Assembly: GCA_029243545.1 (NCBI GenBank)
Contig: JAQWRV010000033.1
Coordinates: forward strand, 1 to 64,000
DNA: 64,000 nt
Direction of reading: 5' to 3'
Source of the DNA: Rhodospirillaceae bacterium
Lineage (GTDB): Bacteria > Pseudomonadota > Alphaproteobacteria > Rhodospirillales > Rhodospirillaceae
A model generated the notes under the pieces. It saw only the letters and a list, made by a program, of their open reading frames with translations, ran no database searches and was not told the DNA's origin. Both the position numbers and the translations under genes were made by a program. This document shows positions 9,177 to 18,296 of this stretch, piece by piece. Every line of letters begins with the position of its first letter. Position 1 is the stretch's first letter.

Positions 9177-10187
9177 ATGATCGATTTGAGAAGCGATACG
9201 GTAACCAAACCAACGGAAGCTATGCGCGCAGTCATGGCTGCAGCCGAGGTTGGGGATGATGTCTATGGAGAAGACCCCACAGTAAATGCGCTGCAGGCGC
9301 GGACCGCGGGCATGCTGGGTATGGAAGCGGCAATCTTCACAGCGAGCGGAACACAAAGCAATTTGATGGCGCTGTTAAGTCATTGTCAGCGCGGCGACGA
9401 ATATATCGCTGGCCAGAATGCGCATATTTATCAATTCGAGGGTGGCGGTGCAGCGGTGCTTGGTGGGTTGCAACCGCAGCCGGTACCCCTGACCCTCAGC
9501 GGCGAAATAGACTTGGATGCGCTTGCAGGCCTCATCAAACCTGATGACCCGCATTTTGCCCGTACCAAAGCGTTATGCATTGAGAGTACTTATTACGGTG
9601 CCGTGTTGAGCTTAGATTATCTGTCCCGTGTCCGCAGCTTTTGTGATGAACATAAGCTTGTGCTGCACTTAGATGGGGCCCGGGTGTTCAACGCTGCGGT
9701 AGCCTTAGGGGTGCCAATCTCTGAGATCACTCAGTATGTGGACTCCGTTGCATTCTGCCTGTCTAAAGGACTGGGAGCTCCAATGGGTTCTATGCTCTGC
9801 GGCACGCGGGGTTTTATTGATAGCTCGTTGCGTTGGCGCAAAATGCTTGGCGGGGCCATGCGCCAGGTTGGCATCCCTGCAGCAGCGGGACTTTATGCGC
9901 TGGACCACAACGTCGAACGCCTTGCGGACGACCATGTGAATGCTATACGGCTGGCGGAGGGATTGAGTTCTATTCCAGCATTGATAGACAAGCAACGCGT
10001 CAATACCAACATTCTATTTCTTGAAATCGATGATCACAAAACGGCACGTTTGCGCACTCACTTTGCGGCGGATGGGATAACAATATCTGGGCAACGATTA
10101 GTGACGCATTTAGATATTGGCGCGGCCGATATCGATGTCGTGATCGCGAGCGCCCAGCGCTTTTATGAAAGTGAACGGGTCGCATGA
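9177..10187 (+). CDS. ltaE: Low-specificity L-threonine aldolase
   Basis: 336 residues, a PLP fold-type I enzyme that splits L-threonine or L-allo-threonine to glycine and acetaldehyde. The start at 9177 follows CCGGAGG and gives the family's exact N-terminus, MIDLRSDTVTKPT; the longer frame upstream runs antisense to a decayed gene. The PLP lysine is Lys197 in CLSKGLGAPMGS, and LHLDGARVFNA supplies the Asp that contacts the pyridine nitrogen. Length and motifs are standard for the family. The stop overlaps the start of the following PepSY gene by four bases, so the two are probably translationally coupled, an unusual partnership. Confidence 0.92.
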   Translation: MIDLRSDTVTKPTEAMRAVMAAAEVGDDVYGEDPTVNALQARTAGMLGMEAAIFTASGTQSNLMALLSHCQRGDEYIAGQNAHIYQFEGGGAAVLGGLQPQPVPLTLSGEIDLDALAGLIKPDDPHFARTKALCIESTYYGAVLSLDYLSRVRSFCDEHKLVLHLDGARVFNAAVALGVPISEITQYVDSVAFCLSKGLGAPMGSMLCGTRGFIDSSLRWRKMLGGAMRQVGIPAAAGLYALDHNVERLADDHVNAIRLAEGLSSIPALIDKQRVNTNILFLEIDDHKTARLRTHFAADGITISGQRLVTHLDIGAADIDVVIASAQRFYESERVA

Positions 10188-11278
10188 CCCGGAACATCAT
10201 CTTTCAACTTCACCTGTGGTGCGGCTTGCTCATTGGATTGTTTCTAGCGTTTCAAGGCATTACGGGGTCGTTTGTGGCGTTCCGGCATGCGGGTAATCAC
10301 TGGCTCCATGCAGACGAGATGCTAATTGAGCCTGTGGACGCTCCCTTCATACCAATCTCTCAAGTATTAGACTCTTTTAGCGATATGTTTCCTGAGATTC
10401 CCCATAACGTTCTCAGTATCTATTTTCCGCAGGCGCCGAATGAAGCGTATTCCATCCGTATTTGGGATAACGCGCCAGCGCCCAATAAATACGCCAGTAT
10501 GAACTCCTACACCGGGGAGATCACGGGGTCGGGCAGCAAGTACCAGTACCCCTTCGAGTTGATGTTTCGCCTGCACGAACAAGTGTCTATGGGCACACCG
10601 GGAATCAACGCCGTGCATGCAGGTGGTTTTCTCATGACTCTCATGAGCCTGACGGGCATCTATTTGTGGTGGCCGCGCAGGGAAACGGTACAGCAAGCGC
10701 TGAGGATCAAGCGCAAACCGCTCCGGCGGTTTCTATTTGGGCTCCATCGGGTAATCGGCGCTTATGCGTTCGTGCTCGTCTTTATCGTCGCATTTTCGGG
10801 GACGATGATTTTCGGCGTTTTGTCACTGATCCCATTGGCGCAAACTGGGCCCAGTGGCTTTGGCATGTTCGCCACGGTCGGGGTAAGCGGTGAGCAACTT
10901 GGTGAGCCAGTACCAGTCGATGACATTATCGCCATAGCCAGAACCTATTTTCCCAACGACAACATTCGGGACCTCAGTTATATCCGCCGTGTGCGGGCGG
11001 TCTGTGTAGTTAGTCTCTATGACAGAGACAGTCCCAATGTGCGGGCGCTCAACCGGGTGTTCTTCGAGCGGCACACGGGCAAAGTCCTGGCTGTGCGTGA
11101 CTGGGACGACCTCCAGGGAATTCGGTTATACGAAGACTGGGCCATACCCATTCATTCGGGCGAGGTAATAGGCAATGCCGGGCGGTTTTTGGTAATGCTG
11201 TCGGGGTTAGTCATGCCGTTTCTCTTCGTAACGGGAGCTTGGCTGTGGTGGAAAAAGCGGCAAGTGGAAACAGCCTAA
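10184..11278 (+). CDS. PepSY-associated transmembrane protein
   Basis: 364 residues of the PepSY-TM family, often annotated as iron-regulated membrane proteins. The order is: a first membrane helix (IIFQLHLWCGLLIGLFLAF), a periplasmic stretch, a helix ending in LTGIYLWWPRR, another helix after RFLFGLHRVIGAYAF, a second periplasmic part, and a final helix ending TGAWLWWKKRQ. Family members are linked to siderophore or heme-reduction functions, but a specific role is not proven. The start overlaps the ltaE stop (ATGA), so it shares that transcript. Confidence 0.8.
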   Translation: MTRNIIFQLHLWCGLLIGLFLAFQGITGSFVAFRHAGNHWLHADEMLIEPVDAPFIPISQVLDSFSDMFPEIPHNVLSIYFPQAPNEAYSIRIWDNAPAPNKYASMNSYTGEITGSGSKYQYPFELMFRLHEQVSMGTPGINAVHAGGFLMTLMSLTGIYLWWPRRETVQQALRIKRKPLRRFLFGLHRVIGAYAFVLVFIVAFSGTMIFGVLSLIPLAQTGPSGFGMFATVGVSGEQLGEPVPVDDIIAIARTYFPNDNIRDLSYIRRVRAVCVVSLYDRDSPNVRALNRVFFERHTGKVLAVRDWDDLQGIRLYEDWAIPIHSGEVIGNAGRFLVMLSGLVMPFLFVTGAWLWWKKRQVETA

Positions 11279-11313
11279 CTATTCGATTAAAGAGCGCTAA
11301 ATGGTGGTAAGAG

Positions 11314-11401
11314 CATTGCGTGCACCACAGGCTCAGGCTTCAGTTTTTGGGCTACAAGAGACCTGAATTAGCGCTTAAAACTCTCTCGCGGGCGCTCTAA
11401 G
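11314..11401. pseudogene. Decayed copy of a SUMF1 C-terminus plus the convergent DUF1838 end
   Basis: These 88 bases align without gaps to 13283-13370, the junction where the intact SUMF1-like and DUF1838 genes converge; I count about 69 of 88 identical bases by hand. On the plus strand it reads SIACTTGSGFSFWATRDLN and stop, against ARTTGSGFGFRVARDVN in the intact gene. Further plus-strand blocks up to 11625 (RARFDNFDTSPEFDDGPSYI, then in another frame SRSQYELGRGFDWDASAR) look protein-like but are broken and unrecognised. The spacer is thus a graveyard of at least one lost gene pair. Confidence 0.6.
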
Positions 11402-11625
11402 ATCTTGACGAGCCGTATCTAACTCAAGCGCGTGCGCGGTTCGATAATTTCGATACCTCGCCGGAATTTGACGATGGCCCGAGTTATATCGATACGTTGG
11501 AATAGAATGGCTCCGGCGAAGATTTGAGTCCCGCTCACAATATGAGCTTGGCCGGGGCTTTGATTGGGATGCGAGCGCGCGCATGAGACGTTTCCTGCAG
11601 CAATTAAAGTTTCTGGAGAAGATCC

Positions 11626-12411
11626 GTGAATTACGCCAAGTCTTATTTTGGTGGCCTCGTCCTGAGCTTATTTACGTTCTCAGCTTCTGCCGAATCGGTT
11701 CTCATCACCGGCGCCAATGCAGGAATTGGTCTTGAGTTTGCCAAGCAGTATGCGGCCCGCGGTTATACAGTTATTGCGACGCATCGGCGCTCTTCCACGC
11801 CTGACTCTCTTGTTGCTCTAGAGACCGCTTATCCAGATCGCGTCACCGTCGAGCGCATCGACGTGCGTGATTTAGAGATGATCGAAAGCGTTGCTGAAAA
11901 ATACCGCGGGCAGCCCATAGATATCCTGATTAACAACGCGGCGATTGTCGCCGATCTGACCAACCCAACACCGCAAATCTTCGGGACCTTGGACTTTCCC
12001 CTGTTCGACGTTTTTATGGAAACCAATGTGCGCGGGCCGTTGAAGCTATCTGAATCCTTTTATGACAGCGTCAAAGCCAGCCGGCTTAAGCGGATCATTA
12101 TGATTTCATCGTTGTCTGGGTCGTTGTCTGAGCCGCCAACGCGATTGTCGGGCCGGGTCTATTACAAAACCACCAAAGCGGCCCTCAATATGGCCATGAT
12201 CACAATAGCCCGTGCCGCGAAGGACGATGGCGTGCTTGTCACGTCATTGCATCCCGGCGGCGTGAAGGTGGAGAAATTGGCTAACTTCAACGTTCCGGGG
12301 TTCATGGAACCCTCTGAGAGCGTGCTCGGCATGATGGATGTGATCGACAACCTGACGTCCGAGCAAAGTGGTTTGTTTTTAGATTGGAAGGGGCGCGTCC
12401 AACAATGGTGA
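11626..12411 (+). CDS. Short-chain dehydrogenase/reductase with a signal peptide
   Basis: 261 residues starting at GTG 11626 after a TGGAG site. A Sec-like signal (SYFGGLVLSLFTFSASAES) precedes a complete SDR fold: nucleotide loop TGANAGIGLE, NNAA, serine in ISSLSGS, and catalytic Tyr/Lys in VYYKTTKAA. SDRs use NAD(P)H, which is not normally thought to be available outside the cytoplasm, so either the first 23 residues act as a membrane anchor or the enzyme is exported loaded. It overlaps the next gene by seven bases, so the two form an operon. Substrate unknown. Confidence 0.85.
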   Translation: MNYAKSYFGGLVLSLFTFSASAESVLITGANAGIGLEFAKQYAARGYTVIATHRRSSTPDSLVALETAYPDRVTVERIDVRDLEMIESVAEKYRGQPIDILINNAAIVADLTNPTPQIFGTLDFPLFDVFMETNVRGPLKLSESFYDSVKASRLKRIIMISSLSGSLSEPPTRLSGRVYYKTTKAALNMAMITIARAAKDDGVLVTSLHPGGVKVEKLANFNVPGFMEPSESVLGMMDVIDNLTSEQSGLFLDWKGRVQQW

Positions 12412-13340
12412 TCCAAAGCAATTACGTATGGTTAGCTGCACTTGCTCTTTTGTCCACGGTCCCGGCTAAGGCTGATCCCACCATTATCAAGGACTGTGAA
12501 ACCTGTCCTGAACTTGTCGTCATCGAGGCAGGCGGGTCTTTCGTCATGGGCGCTGAAAAGGCGGAAGGCGACACTTGGGGCATGCTTGAACGGATGTCTT
12601 CAAATGAGCGCCCCACAGCTGAAATCACAATTTCACAGCGCTACGCCATCGGCCGCACGGAAGTAACACGTGCGCAATTTGCAGTGTTTGTTGATGAGAC
12701 GGGGTTTAAAACCAAGAAGGGGTGTTTTCACCTCACCAGCGCCGGTTGGTCTATGCAGCCCAAACTCTCCTGGCGAGATGACAGCATAGGAGGCTCAGAC
12801 GCGCATCCCGTGCCTTGTCTCCGCCGGCCAGAGATGGCGGCGTATATGGATTGGCTGACCACTAAGACTGGGCAGACTTACCGACTACCTAGCGAGGCCG
12901 AGTGGGAATACGCAGCAAGGGCAGGCTCATCCTATCCAACGTTTTGGGGGGAAGACTGGACAGACGCCTGCGTGTACCAAAATGGTGCGGACCAGTCGTT
13001 TGTCAAAGTCGCGCCGGATATTCCTTATGGGCAATTTGCAGACTGCGATGACGGCTACGCGTTTACGTCACCCGCCGGCACCTATGCGCCTAATGCCTTT
13101 GGATTGTACGATGTCGCCGGTAATGTGGGCGAATGGACGTCTGATTGTTATGCCCAGGGGCACGCGGATGCGCCAGCTGACGGTTCACCATTGCAAAAGC
13201 GGTCTTGCAAGGCGTGGGTCGCCAAAGGCGGCTCCTGGGCGGGTTTCCCAGGATTACTTCGTGTGTCGACCCGACTTCGGATCATTGCGCGGACCACTGG
13301 CTCAGGCTTCGGTTTTCGTGTGGCGCGGGACGTAAATTAG
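12405..13340 (+). CDS. Exported SUMF1/FGE-domain protein lacking the active-site cysteines
   Basis: 311 residues from an ATG at 12405 that overlaps the SDR stop; this start gives a Sec signal ending VPAKAD. The body is a formylglycine-generating-enzyme (SUMF1) domain: MVIEAGGSFVMG-type opening, IGRTEVTRAQFAVFV, RLPSEAEWEYAARAG, VAGNVGEWTSDCY, WVAKGGSW and GFGFRVARD. True FGE carries two reactive cysteines in the C-terminal SY-C-RYR segment; here that segment reads GFPGLLRVSTRLRI, with none. It is therefore unlikely to make formylglycine, and no sulfatase is encoded nearby. It converges with the DUF1838 gene, overlapping by four bases. Confidence 0.85.
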   Translation: MVIQSNYVWLAALALLSTVPAKADPTIIKDCETCPELVVIEAGGSFVMGAEKAEGDTWGMLERMSSNERPTAEITISQRYAIGRTEVTRAQFAVFVDETGFKTKKGCFHLTSAGWSMQPKLSWRDDSIGGSDAHPVPCLRRPEMAAYMDWLTTKTGQTYRLPSEAEWEYAARAGSSYPTFWGEDWTDACVYQNGADQSFVKVAPDIPYGQFADCDDGYAFTSPAGTYAPNAFGLYDVAGNVGEWTSDCYAQGHADAPADGSPLQKRSCKAWVAKGGSWAGFPGLLRVSTRLRIIARTTGSGFGFRVARDVN

Positions 13341-14125
13341 CGCTCGAAACTCTCGGGTGGGCGCTCTAAGGCAGCCACCGGATTAGCGGCAATTTCAGGA
13401 TGGAGTTGCCTAAGTAACTTCTGAAGTTCTACCGCTATATCACTAAATTCAAACGCCTTTTTGGCGACAAGCCTGGTTACCTGGCTGCCCGGGCGTTCCC
13501 CCATATTCAGCCAGCTCTGCCAGCTTGAAATGAGTTGCAAGGTTGCCTGGGCCGGGACACCCGGCTGATCTGGATTGAGCACATCGCTAAGCTTGGCATT
13601 GAAGGTTTCTAGATCGTTGACGCGGAAGGGCTGGGCATCAGATGAGCGGGTGACGATGGCCGATGAGTCGACGGACAGCCAGATGTCGTCACCGGTGATG
13701 ATCGCCGGGCCGAGCTGGTGAGTGCGTTCGATGGAAACGCCGGGCAGGGCACTGGTTTCCGCAGGTCCACCATCACTGTCGAAAGTTTGGGTTTCAGGGC
13801 CCATCAGCCGCCCGGGTAAAGAAAGCGTCTCACCGGTGTAGGGATTGGTGTAGTCCTCTAGCAAAGCACCGGTGTCATGATCGGTCAGGTAAACTGCTTC
13901 AAGCGAAGCCACATCAAAGCTGGCGTCCCGGTGTTCAACGGCACGCTGAACGAAGAACACCCACATGTCCCACATGGGCGTGATCTTACCACTGACGACG
14001 CCGTACTTGGTGCCGCGCTTCCACCAGAACACAGGCCGCTCGTCCGCCGCATAGAGAATTTTGCGATGAAGAAAGTCGAGATGCGCCGGATCGTCCGGAT
14101 CTAGTGTTTTCGGAGTTTCCAGCAC
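13337..14125 (-). CDS. DUF1838 protein without signal peptide
   Basis: 262 residues of the DUF1838 family, recognised from LHRKILYAADERPVFWW, ITPMWDMWVFFVQR, DYTNPYTGETLSLPG, GPAIITGDDIWLSVD and SWLNMGERPG. The function of the family is not established. Unlike the two copies at 26.8 and 27.6 kb it has no Tat signal, so it is presumably cytoplasmic. It lies 9 bases downstream of the FAD dehydrogenase on the same strand, suggesting a two-gene operon. A decayed copy of its 3' end lies at 11.3 kb. Confidence 0.8.
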   Translation of the reverse strand: MLETPKTLDPDDPAHLDFLHRKILYAADERPVFWWKRGTKYGVVSGKITPMWDMWVFFVQRAVEHRDASFDVASLEAVYLTDHDTGALLEDYTNPYTGETLSLPGRLMGPETQTFDSDGGPAETSALPGVSIERTHQLGPAIITGDDIWLSVDSSAIVTRSSDAQPFRVNDLETFNAKLSDVLNPDQPGVPAQATLQLISSWQSWLNMGERPGSQVTRLVAKKAFEFSDIAVELQKLLRQLHPEIAANPVAALERPPESFER

Positions 14126-14134
14126 GCTCCCGAT

Positions 14135-15667
14135 TTACGCCTTTAGATCCATAATCTTTTGCCCGAGCAGACGGCCGGCTGTCAGGGCCGGGGTCAGGGA
14201 CATACCACCCACGTAGGCACTGCCGGTATAGGCCGCCTTGCCGAGGACTTCACCCGCCGCATATAGGTTGGGGATTGGTGATCCATCTTTACGAATAACG
14301 CGATATGACGGGTCTACAGCGACGCCACCGAAGACCAGGATTGAATAGCCTTGCAGCTGAATGGCGTAGTAGGGCGCCTTGGAGATGGGCAGAGGCATAT
14401 GCTCGCGGCCAAATTCTGCATCGTGTCCAGAAGACTGAGCGTCATTGTAGCTGGCCACGCTTTTGGCCAGTCCTGCCTCGTCGACACCACTCCATTTGGC
14501 GAGGTCCGCTAATGACTCTGCTTTGAAGAACATATGGTGTTTGCCGAAGCCTGTGCGGATTTGCTCTGACGTCCAGCCGCGCAGGAAGGGCGGTGCCTGA
14601 TCGAGGATGGCATCGTCGAATATCGCCCAGTAGCGATGCCCAGGTTGCCTGCGCAGGGCATGTTCACGATTATCGACGCTGGGGTCGGCCTCCTTGGTGT
14701 AGCGCTCACCCCGTTCGTTGACGAAAATTTCCCAGGGTTTGCGCTGCTCTTCGTTTGTTATGGCCGCTGCGAGCTGAGGCGACGGGTAGTTGGTATCAAG
14801 CAGGACACCGCCATCGTTACAGAGATAGTGCTCCTGACCGCGGACATAGCCACCGGCAGACTGGGCCAATTTAACGCCGCCACCTTTGTTGTACGGATAG
14901 GCCATACGGATGTAGAGCGGTGCACCGTTGAGTTCCTGGAACATGTCGGGGTCACCGCCGGCCCCACCTGAGGTGATTACCACATTGCGGCTGCGGTAAT
15001 TGAGCCTCTTGCCGTCTGGCCCCTCAGCCACAACACCAACAACGGCGCCTTCTGAATCCATCATCAGGTCAGCCGCCTGGGTCTGCATGAGAACGGAAAC
15101 TTTCTTCTCTTTCAGTAGCTTTAAAACGACCGGCTCAAGGGCGCGATATACGGTCATTCCCCCTTCGGGACCCCATTGATAGCGGGCTATGAGATAATCT
15201 TCATGACCTTGGCCTTTGACGGGGTGCTCGGGAAGGGCCGTCCAACCAATGCTCTGAAGCCAATCTACGGTATCCGCAGCATTGTCCACAGCGACACGGA
15301 CCATGTCCGGGTTGGCTGTGTTGCGCGAAATTCGCATGACATCGTCAAAATGGTCTTGCGGTGTATCTTTGATTCCTTTGGATTTTTGCAGAGCCGATCC
15401 AGCAGCGCTGAGCTGTCCCGACGAACGGTCCAGGGTGCCGCCAATGCGGTGTGACCCTTCAATAATGAGGACTTTCGCCCCCCGTTCAGCGGCAAAAATT
15501 GCAGCGGGCAAGCCGGCGGACCCGCCGCCTATGACAATCACATCCCATTCATCGTCGGCCAAAGCCTTGCGAGCGGTGAACGGTAAACTGGCCAAGGCCA
15601 AAGTGGTGGCAGTGGCTTTCAGGAAATCACGTTTACTAACGGCGGTTTCGCTTGTTGAGTCAGTCAT
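14135..15667 (-). CDS. Exported FAD-binding dehydrogenase, fumarate reductase/ketosteroid dehydrogenase type
   Basis: 510 residues from the Met at 15667, which follows a GGGGGG-rich ribosome site. The signal peptide is Tat-like but has KR in place of RR (SKRDFLKATATTLALAS), with a basic residue before the ALADD cleavage region. The FAD loop is VIVIGGGSAGLPAA at 43-56, and the C-terminal FAD block is PNLYAAGEVLGKAAYTG. The family reduces or desaturates substrates such as fumarate, urocanate or ketosteroids; which applies here is unknown. It is followed at once by DUF1838. A dead relative's C-terminus lies at 35.6 kb. Confidence 0.85.
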   Translation of the reverse strand: MTDSTSETAVSKRDFLKATATTLALASLPFTARKALADDEWDVIVIGGGSAGLPAAIFAAERGAKVLIIEGSHRIGGTLDRSSGQLSAAGSALQKSKGIKDTPQDHFDDVMRISRNTANPDMVRVAVDNAADTVDWLQSIGWTALPEHPVKGQGHEDYLIARYQWGPEGGMTVYRALEPVVLKLLKEKKVSVLMQTQAADLMMDSEGAVVGVVAEGPDGKRLNYRSRNVVITSGGAGGDPDMFQELNGAPLYIRMAYPYNKGGGVKLAQSAGGYVRGQEHYLCNDGGVLLDTNYPSPQLAAAITNEEQRKPWEIFVNERGERYTKEADPSVDNREHALRRQPGHRYWAIFDDAILDQAPPFLRGWTSEQIRTGFGKHHMFFKAESLADLAKWSGVDEAGLAKSVASYNDAQSSGHDAEFGREHMPLPISKAPYYAIQLQGYSILVFGGVAVDPSYRVIRKDGSPIPNLYAAGEVLGKAAYTGSAYVGGMSLTPALTAGRLLGQKIMDLKA

Positions 15668-15835
15668 GGCATCCCCCCTCGGATTTATGTCTGAGCTTAG
15701 CACTACAAGATCAGGCGTGGGGATCACATTACGGAAAAATATGGTCACTGTGCGTACGTGAGGGGAGCTCACTGGGTCGCAGAAACCCTGGGTTTAGGCT
15801 ATAAAGTGTAAATATTCGGATAAGGAGATACTGAA

Positions 15836-17035
15836 ATGCTAGACCGTCGCACTCTTTTTGGCGCCGCCGCAGGGGTAGGAACCGCAGTAAGTTCTTTTAT
15901 TACTGGAAATAAGGCTCAGGCAGGAACCAACACCCGAGGAGCACCTGACGTTGAAGCTAGAGGTGCGCGTGGGCGCCTAGAACGCTTGCCAACTCTGGAT
16001 GCCGAGAACCGTGATGATTTCCTCACCGGGTTTCGGAACTGGCGCGGATCTACTGTGGCTCGAGCAGCAAAAAAGCGCGCTGACAGATTAATAGAGGCCA
16101 GCGGCAACGATCCCAAAAAAGAAATACCGCTGGATGAAGCATTAGAGTTGTTTAAAGACGATCCCCTGGTTGGGACCGAAGGGCTTATGCGAGTGTACAG
16201 CCAACGTATGGCGCACCGCAATTTCTTCTTGTCCTTTGCGGACGACGTGGACACCTATCTAGGTGAGATGGAAGCCTATGACGATATTGGGCCGGGTACG
16301 CTCACGCTGAACCCTGATCTCGATATTCCTGACTTCGCCAAGCATGAAATTCATATGCAGCCGGGCGGTTATGTGGGAAATGCGTTTGCCGGGCACCTAT
16401 ATCACTACGGAACAAACGCGTTCTATTCAGCGCGCGCAACGGATAACTATCAGGACCAGCATCATGCCCGGTTGGCTGAGCAGGTCCCCACGCCCGAAGA
16501 CGGTAAAGTCAAACGCATCCTCGATATGGGTTGCGGTATTGGTCAGTTCTCTGTAGCCCTCAAAGAACGATACCCCAACGCAGAAATCTGGGGCGTTGAA
16601 GTGGGCGGCCCTATGATCCGTTACGGTCACATGCGTGCGGTTGACCAAGGTGTCGATGTGAATTTTGTGCAAGGTCTCGCTGAGAATACAGATTTCCCCG
16701 ACAATCACTTCGACCTTGTAGTGAGCTATATCCTGCATCACGAAATTCCGGCAGATACCTCCCGCGCGGTCTTTGCTGAGGCGCAGCGCGTGCTGCGCCC
16801 AGGTGGATTGTATTTCCCTATCGATTTCTACACCGGTGGTATGAGGGGTGTTCCTGGAGCGTACTCTCAGTACCAAGAGTGGAAAGATCATCGCTGGAAC
16901 AACGAAGTCTGGCGTATGGAATACAAACAGATGGACTTCGCCGGTGACATGGAAAAGGCCGGCTTCGACGTCAACAAGGAAGGCTCACCGGCCTGGTACA
17001 GCAACCGTAACATCTTCGGCACCAAGCGCGCCTAA
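15836..17035 (+). CDS. Tat-signal class I SAM methyltransferase, paralogue B
   Basis: 399 residues; an AAGGAGATACTGAA site precedes the ATG. The signal is compact: MLDRR, core TLFGAAAGVGTAVSSF, then GNKAQA with a Lys just before the cleavage site. The mature region has GRLERLPTLDAENRDDFLTG, HMQPGGYVGNAFAGHLYHYG and SAM motif I ILDMGCGIGQF near residue 228, followed by IWGVEVGGPMIRYGHMRA and RPGGLYFPIDFY. It ends NIFGTKRA. It is first in a run of three methyltransferases (15 bases to paralogue C). Substrate unknown; family membership is clear from the fold motifs. Confidence 0.82.
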   Translation: MLDRRTLFGAAAGVGTAVSSFITGNKAQAGTNTRGAPDVEARGARGRLERLPTLDAENRDDFLTGFRNWRGSTVARAAKKRADRLIEASGNDPKKEIPLDEALELFKDDPLVGTEGLMRVYSQRMAHRNFFLSFADDVDTYLGEMEAYDDIGPGTLTLNPDLDIPDFAKHEIHMQPGGYVGNAFAGHLYHYGTNAFYSARATDNYQDQHHARLAEQVPTPEDGKVKRILDMGCGIGQFSVALKERYPNAEIWGVEVGGPMIRYGHMRAVDQGVDVNFVQGLAENTDFPDNHFDLVVSYILHHEIPADTSRAVFAEAQRVLRPGGLYFPIDFYTGGMRGVPGAYSQYQEWKDHRWNNEVWRMEYKQMDFAGDMEKAGFDVNKEGSPAWYSNRNIFGTKRA

Positions 17036-17050
17036 AAGGGAAACACTATA

Positions 17051-18250
17051 ATGCTGGATCGACGTACCCTATTTGGAACCACGGCAGCCATCGGGTCATC
17101 CCTTGCTTCGTTCGTCACCGGACGGAAAGCCTCTGCAGCGTCTAAAAAGCTCGATATTGACCAAGAGCCACGCGGAACAAAGGGCAGGTTAGAACGGCTT
17201 GCCAACTTGGATGTTGAGAGCCGAGACAATTTTCTCACGGGTTTTAGATATTGGGGGACCACCAAAGCCCTGCCGGCATCGATCAAGCGATTTGATGAGC
17301 TAATGGTAAAAGCCGGTATCGACCCGGAGGCCGACCATACGCCTTTGGAAGATATTTTTTTGGCCATTGGTGATGACCCGTTGCTCGGTGTCGCCGCCCG
17401 CTACCGCACCGGTGTGCACGACGTTATGCATCGCAATTTCGACAGCGAATTCAAAACCAACGCTGAATATTATCTGGCCGAAATGGAAGCATTCGACAAC
17501 CGGGGCCCTGGTTCTCTGGAAATGAACCCGGATATGCATTTACCGGACCATACACGTTATGAAATCCATACCCAGCCTGGCGGCTATGTGGGCAATCCGT
17601 TTGCGGGCCATATTTACCACTACAGCACCAACAACTTTTACGAAGGTCGCAACGTCCTTAATTATCAGGATGAACTGCATACGCGGTTAGCCGAACAGAT
17701 GCCAGTACCTGAAGATGGCAAGATATCGCGTATCCTAGATATGGGGTGTGGCATCGGACAATTGGCCGTGGGTCTAAAGGAGCGTTTCCCAAAAGCTGAA
17801 GTGTGGGGGATTGATATCGGCGCACCGATGATCCGTTATGGCCATATGCGGGCTGTGGAAATGGACGTGGAAGTGCATTTTGCCCAACGTCTGGCAGAGG
17901 CTACACAATTCCCGGACAATCATTTTGATATTGTCGGCTCTTACATTCTGCACCACGAAGTGCCGGAAGTTATTTCAAAAGAAATTGCTAAAGAGGTTCA
18001 CCGTATTCTCCGGCCGGGTGGAGTGTTTCTGCCCGTAGATTTTTACACGGGTACAGCGCGCGGCCGGCAGGGTGCATACGCGCTCTATTCCCAGTGGAAG
18101 GATCACCGCTGGAATGAAGAAGTCTGGCGCGAAGAATACCGAAAGATGGATTTCCCAAAGGCATTGCGCGATGTTGGACTTGAGGTGAATGAAGAAGGCC
18201 CGCCGGCATGGCGCAGCCGCCATAATTTGATGGCGACCAAGGCAGCGTAA
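17051..18250 (+). CDS. Tat-signal class I SAM methyltransferase, paralogue C
   Basis: 399 residues, the same length as paralogue B and apparently a tandem duplicate. The signal is MLDRRTLFG..., with GRKASA before cleavage. It keeps GRLERLANLDVESRDNFLTG, HTQPGGYVGNPFAGHIYHYS and motif I ILDMGCGIGQL near residue 228, then VWGIDIGAPMIRYGHMRA and RPGGVFLPVDFYTG. The C-terminal tail is NLMATKAA. Spacing to B (15 bases) and to D (46 bases) suggests one transcript. Retention of the catalytic-fold motifs after duplication indicates selection on both copies. Confidence 0.82.
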   Translation: MLDRRTLFGTTAAIGSSLASFVTGRKASAASKKLDIDQEPRGTKGRLERLANLDVESRDNFLTGFRYWGTTKALPASIKRFDELMVKAGIDPEADHTPLEDIFLAIGDDPLLGVAARYRTGVHDVMHRNFDSEFKTNAEYYLAEMEAFDNRGPGSLEMNPDMHLPDHTRYEIHTQPGGYVGNPFAGHIYHYSTNNFYEGRNVLNYQDELHTRLAEQMPVPEDGKISRILDMGCGIGQLAVGLKERFPKAEVWGIDIGAPMIRYGHMRAVEMDVEVHFAQRLAEATQFPDNHFDIVGSYILHHEVPEVISKEIAKEVHRILRPGGVFLPVDFYTGTARGRQGAYALYSQWKDHRWNEEVWREEYRKMDFPKALRDVGLEVNEEGPPAWRSRHNLMATKAA

Positions 18251-18296
18251 ATGCGTTCCGTCGTAAGATTGTAGATCAGTCTGAAGGAGCCGTTAC

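Noticed and set aside
12405-13340. Calling the SUMF1 protein a formylglycine-generating enzyme
   Set aside because: The segment that should carry the active cysteines has none, and no sulfatase is present.
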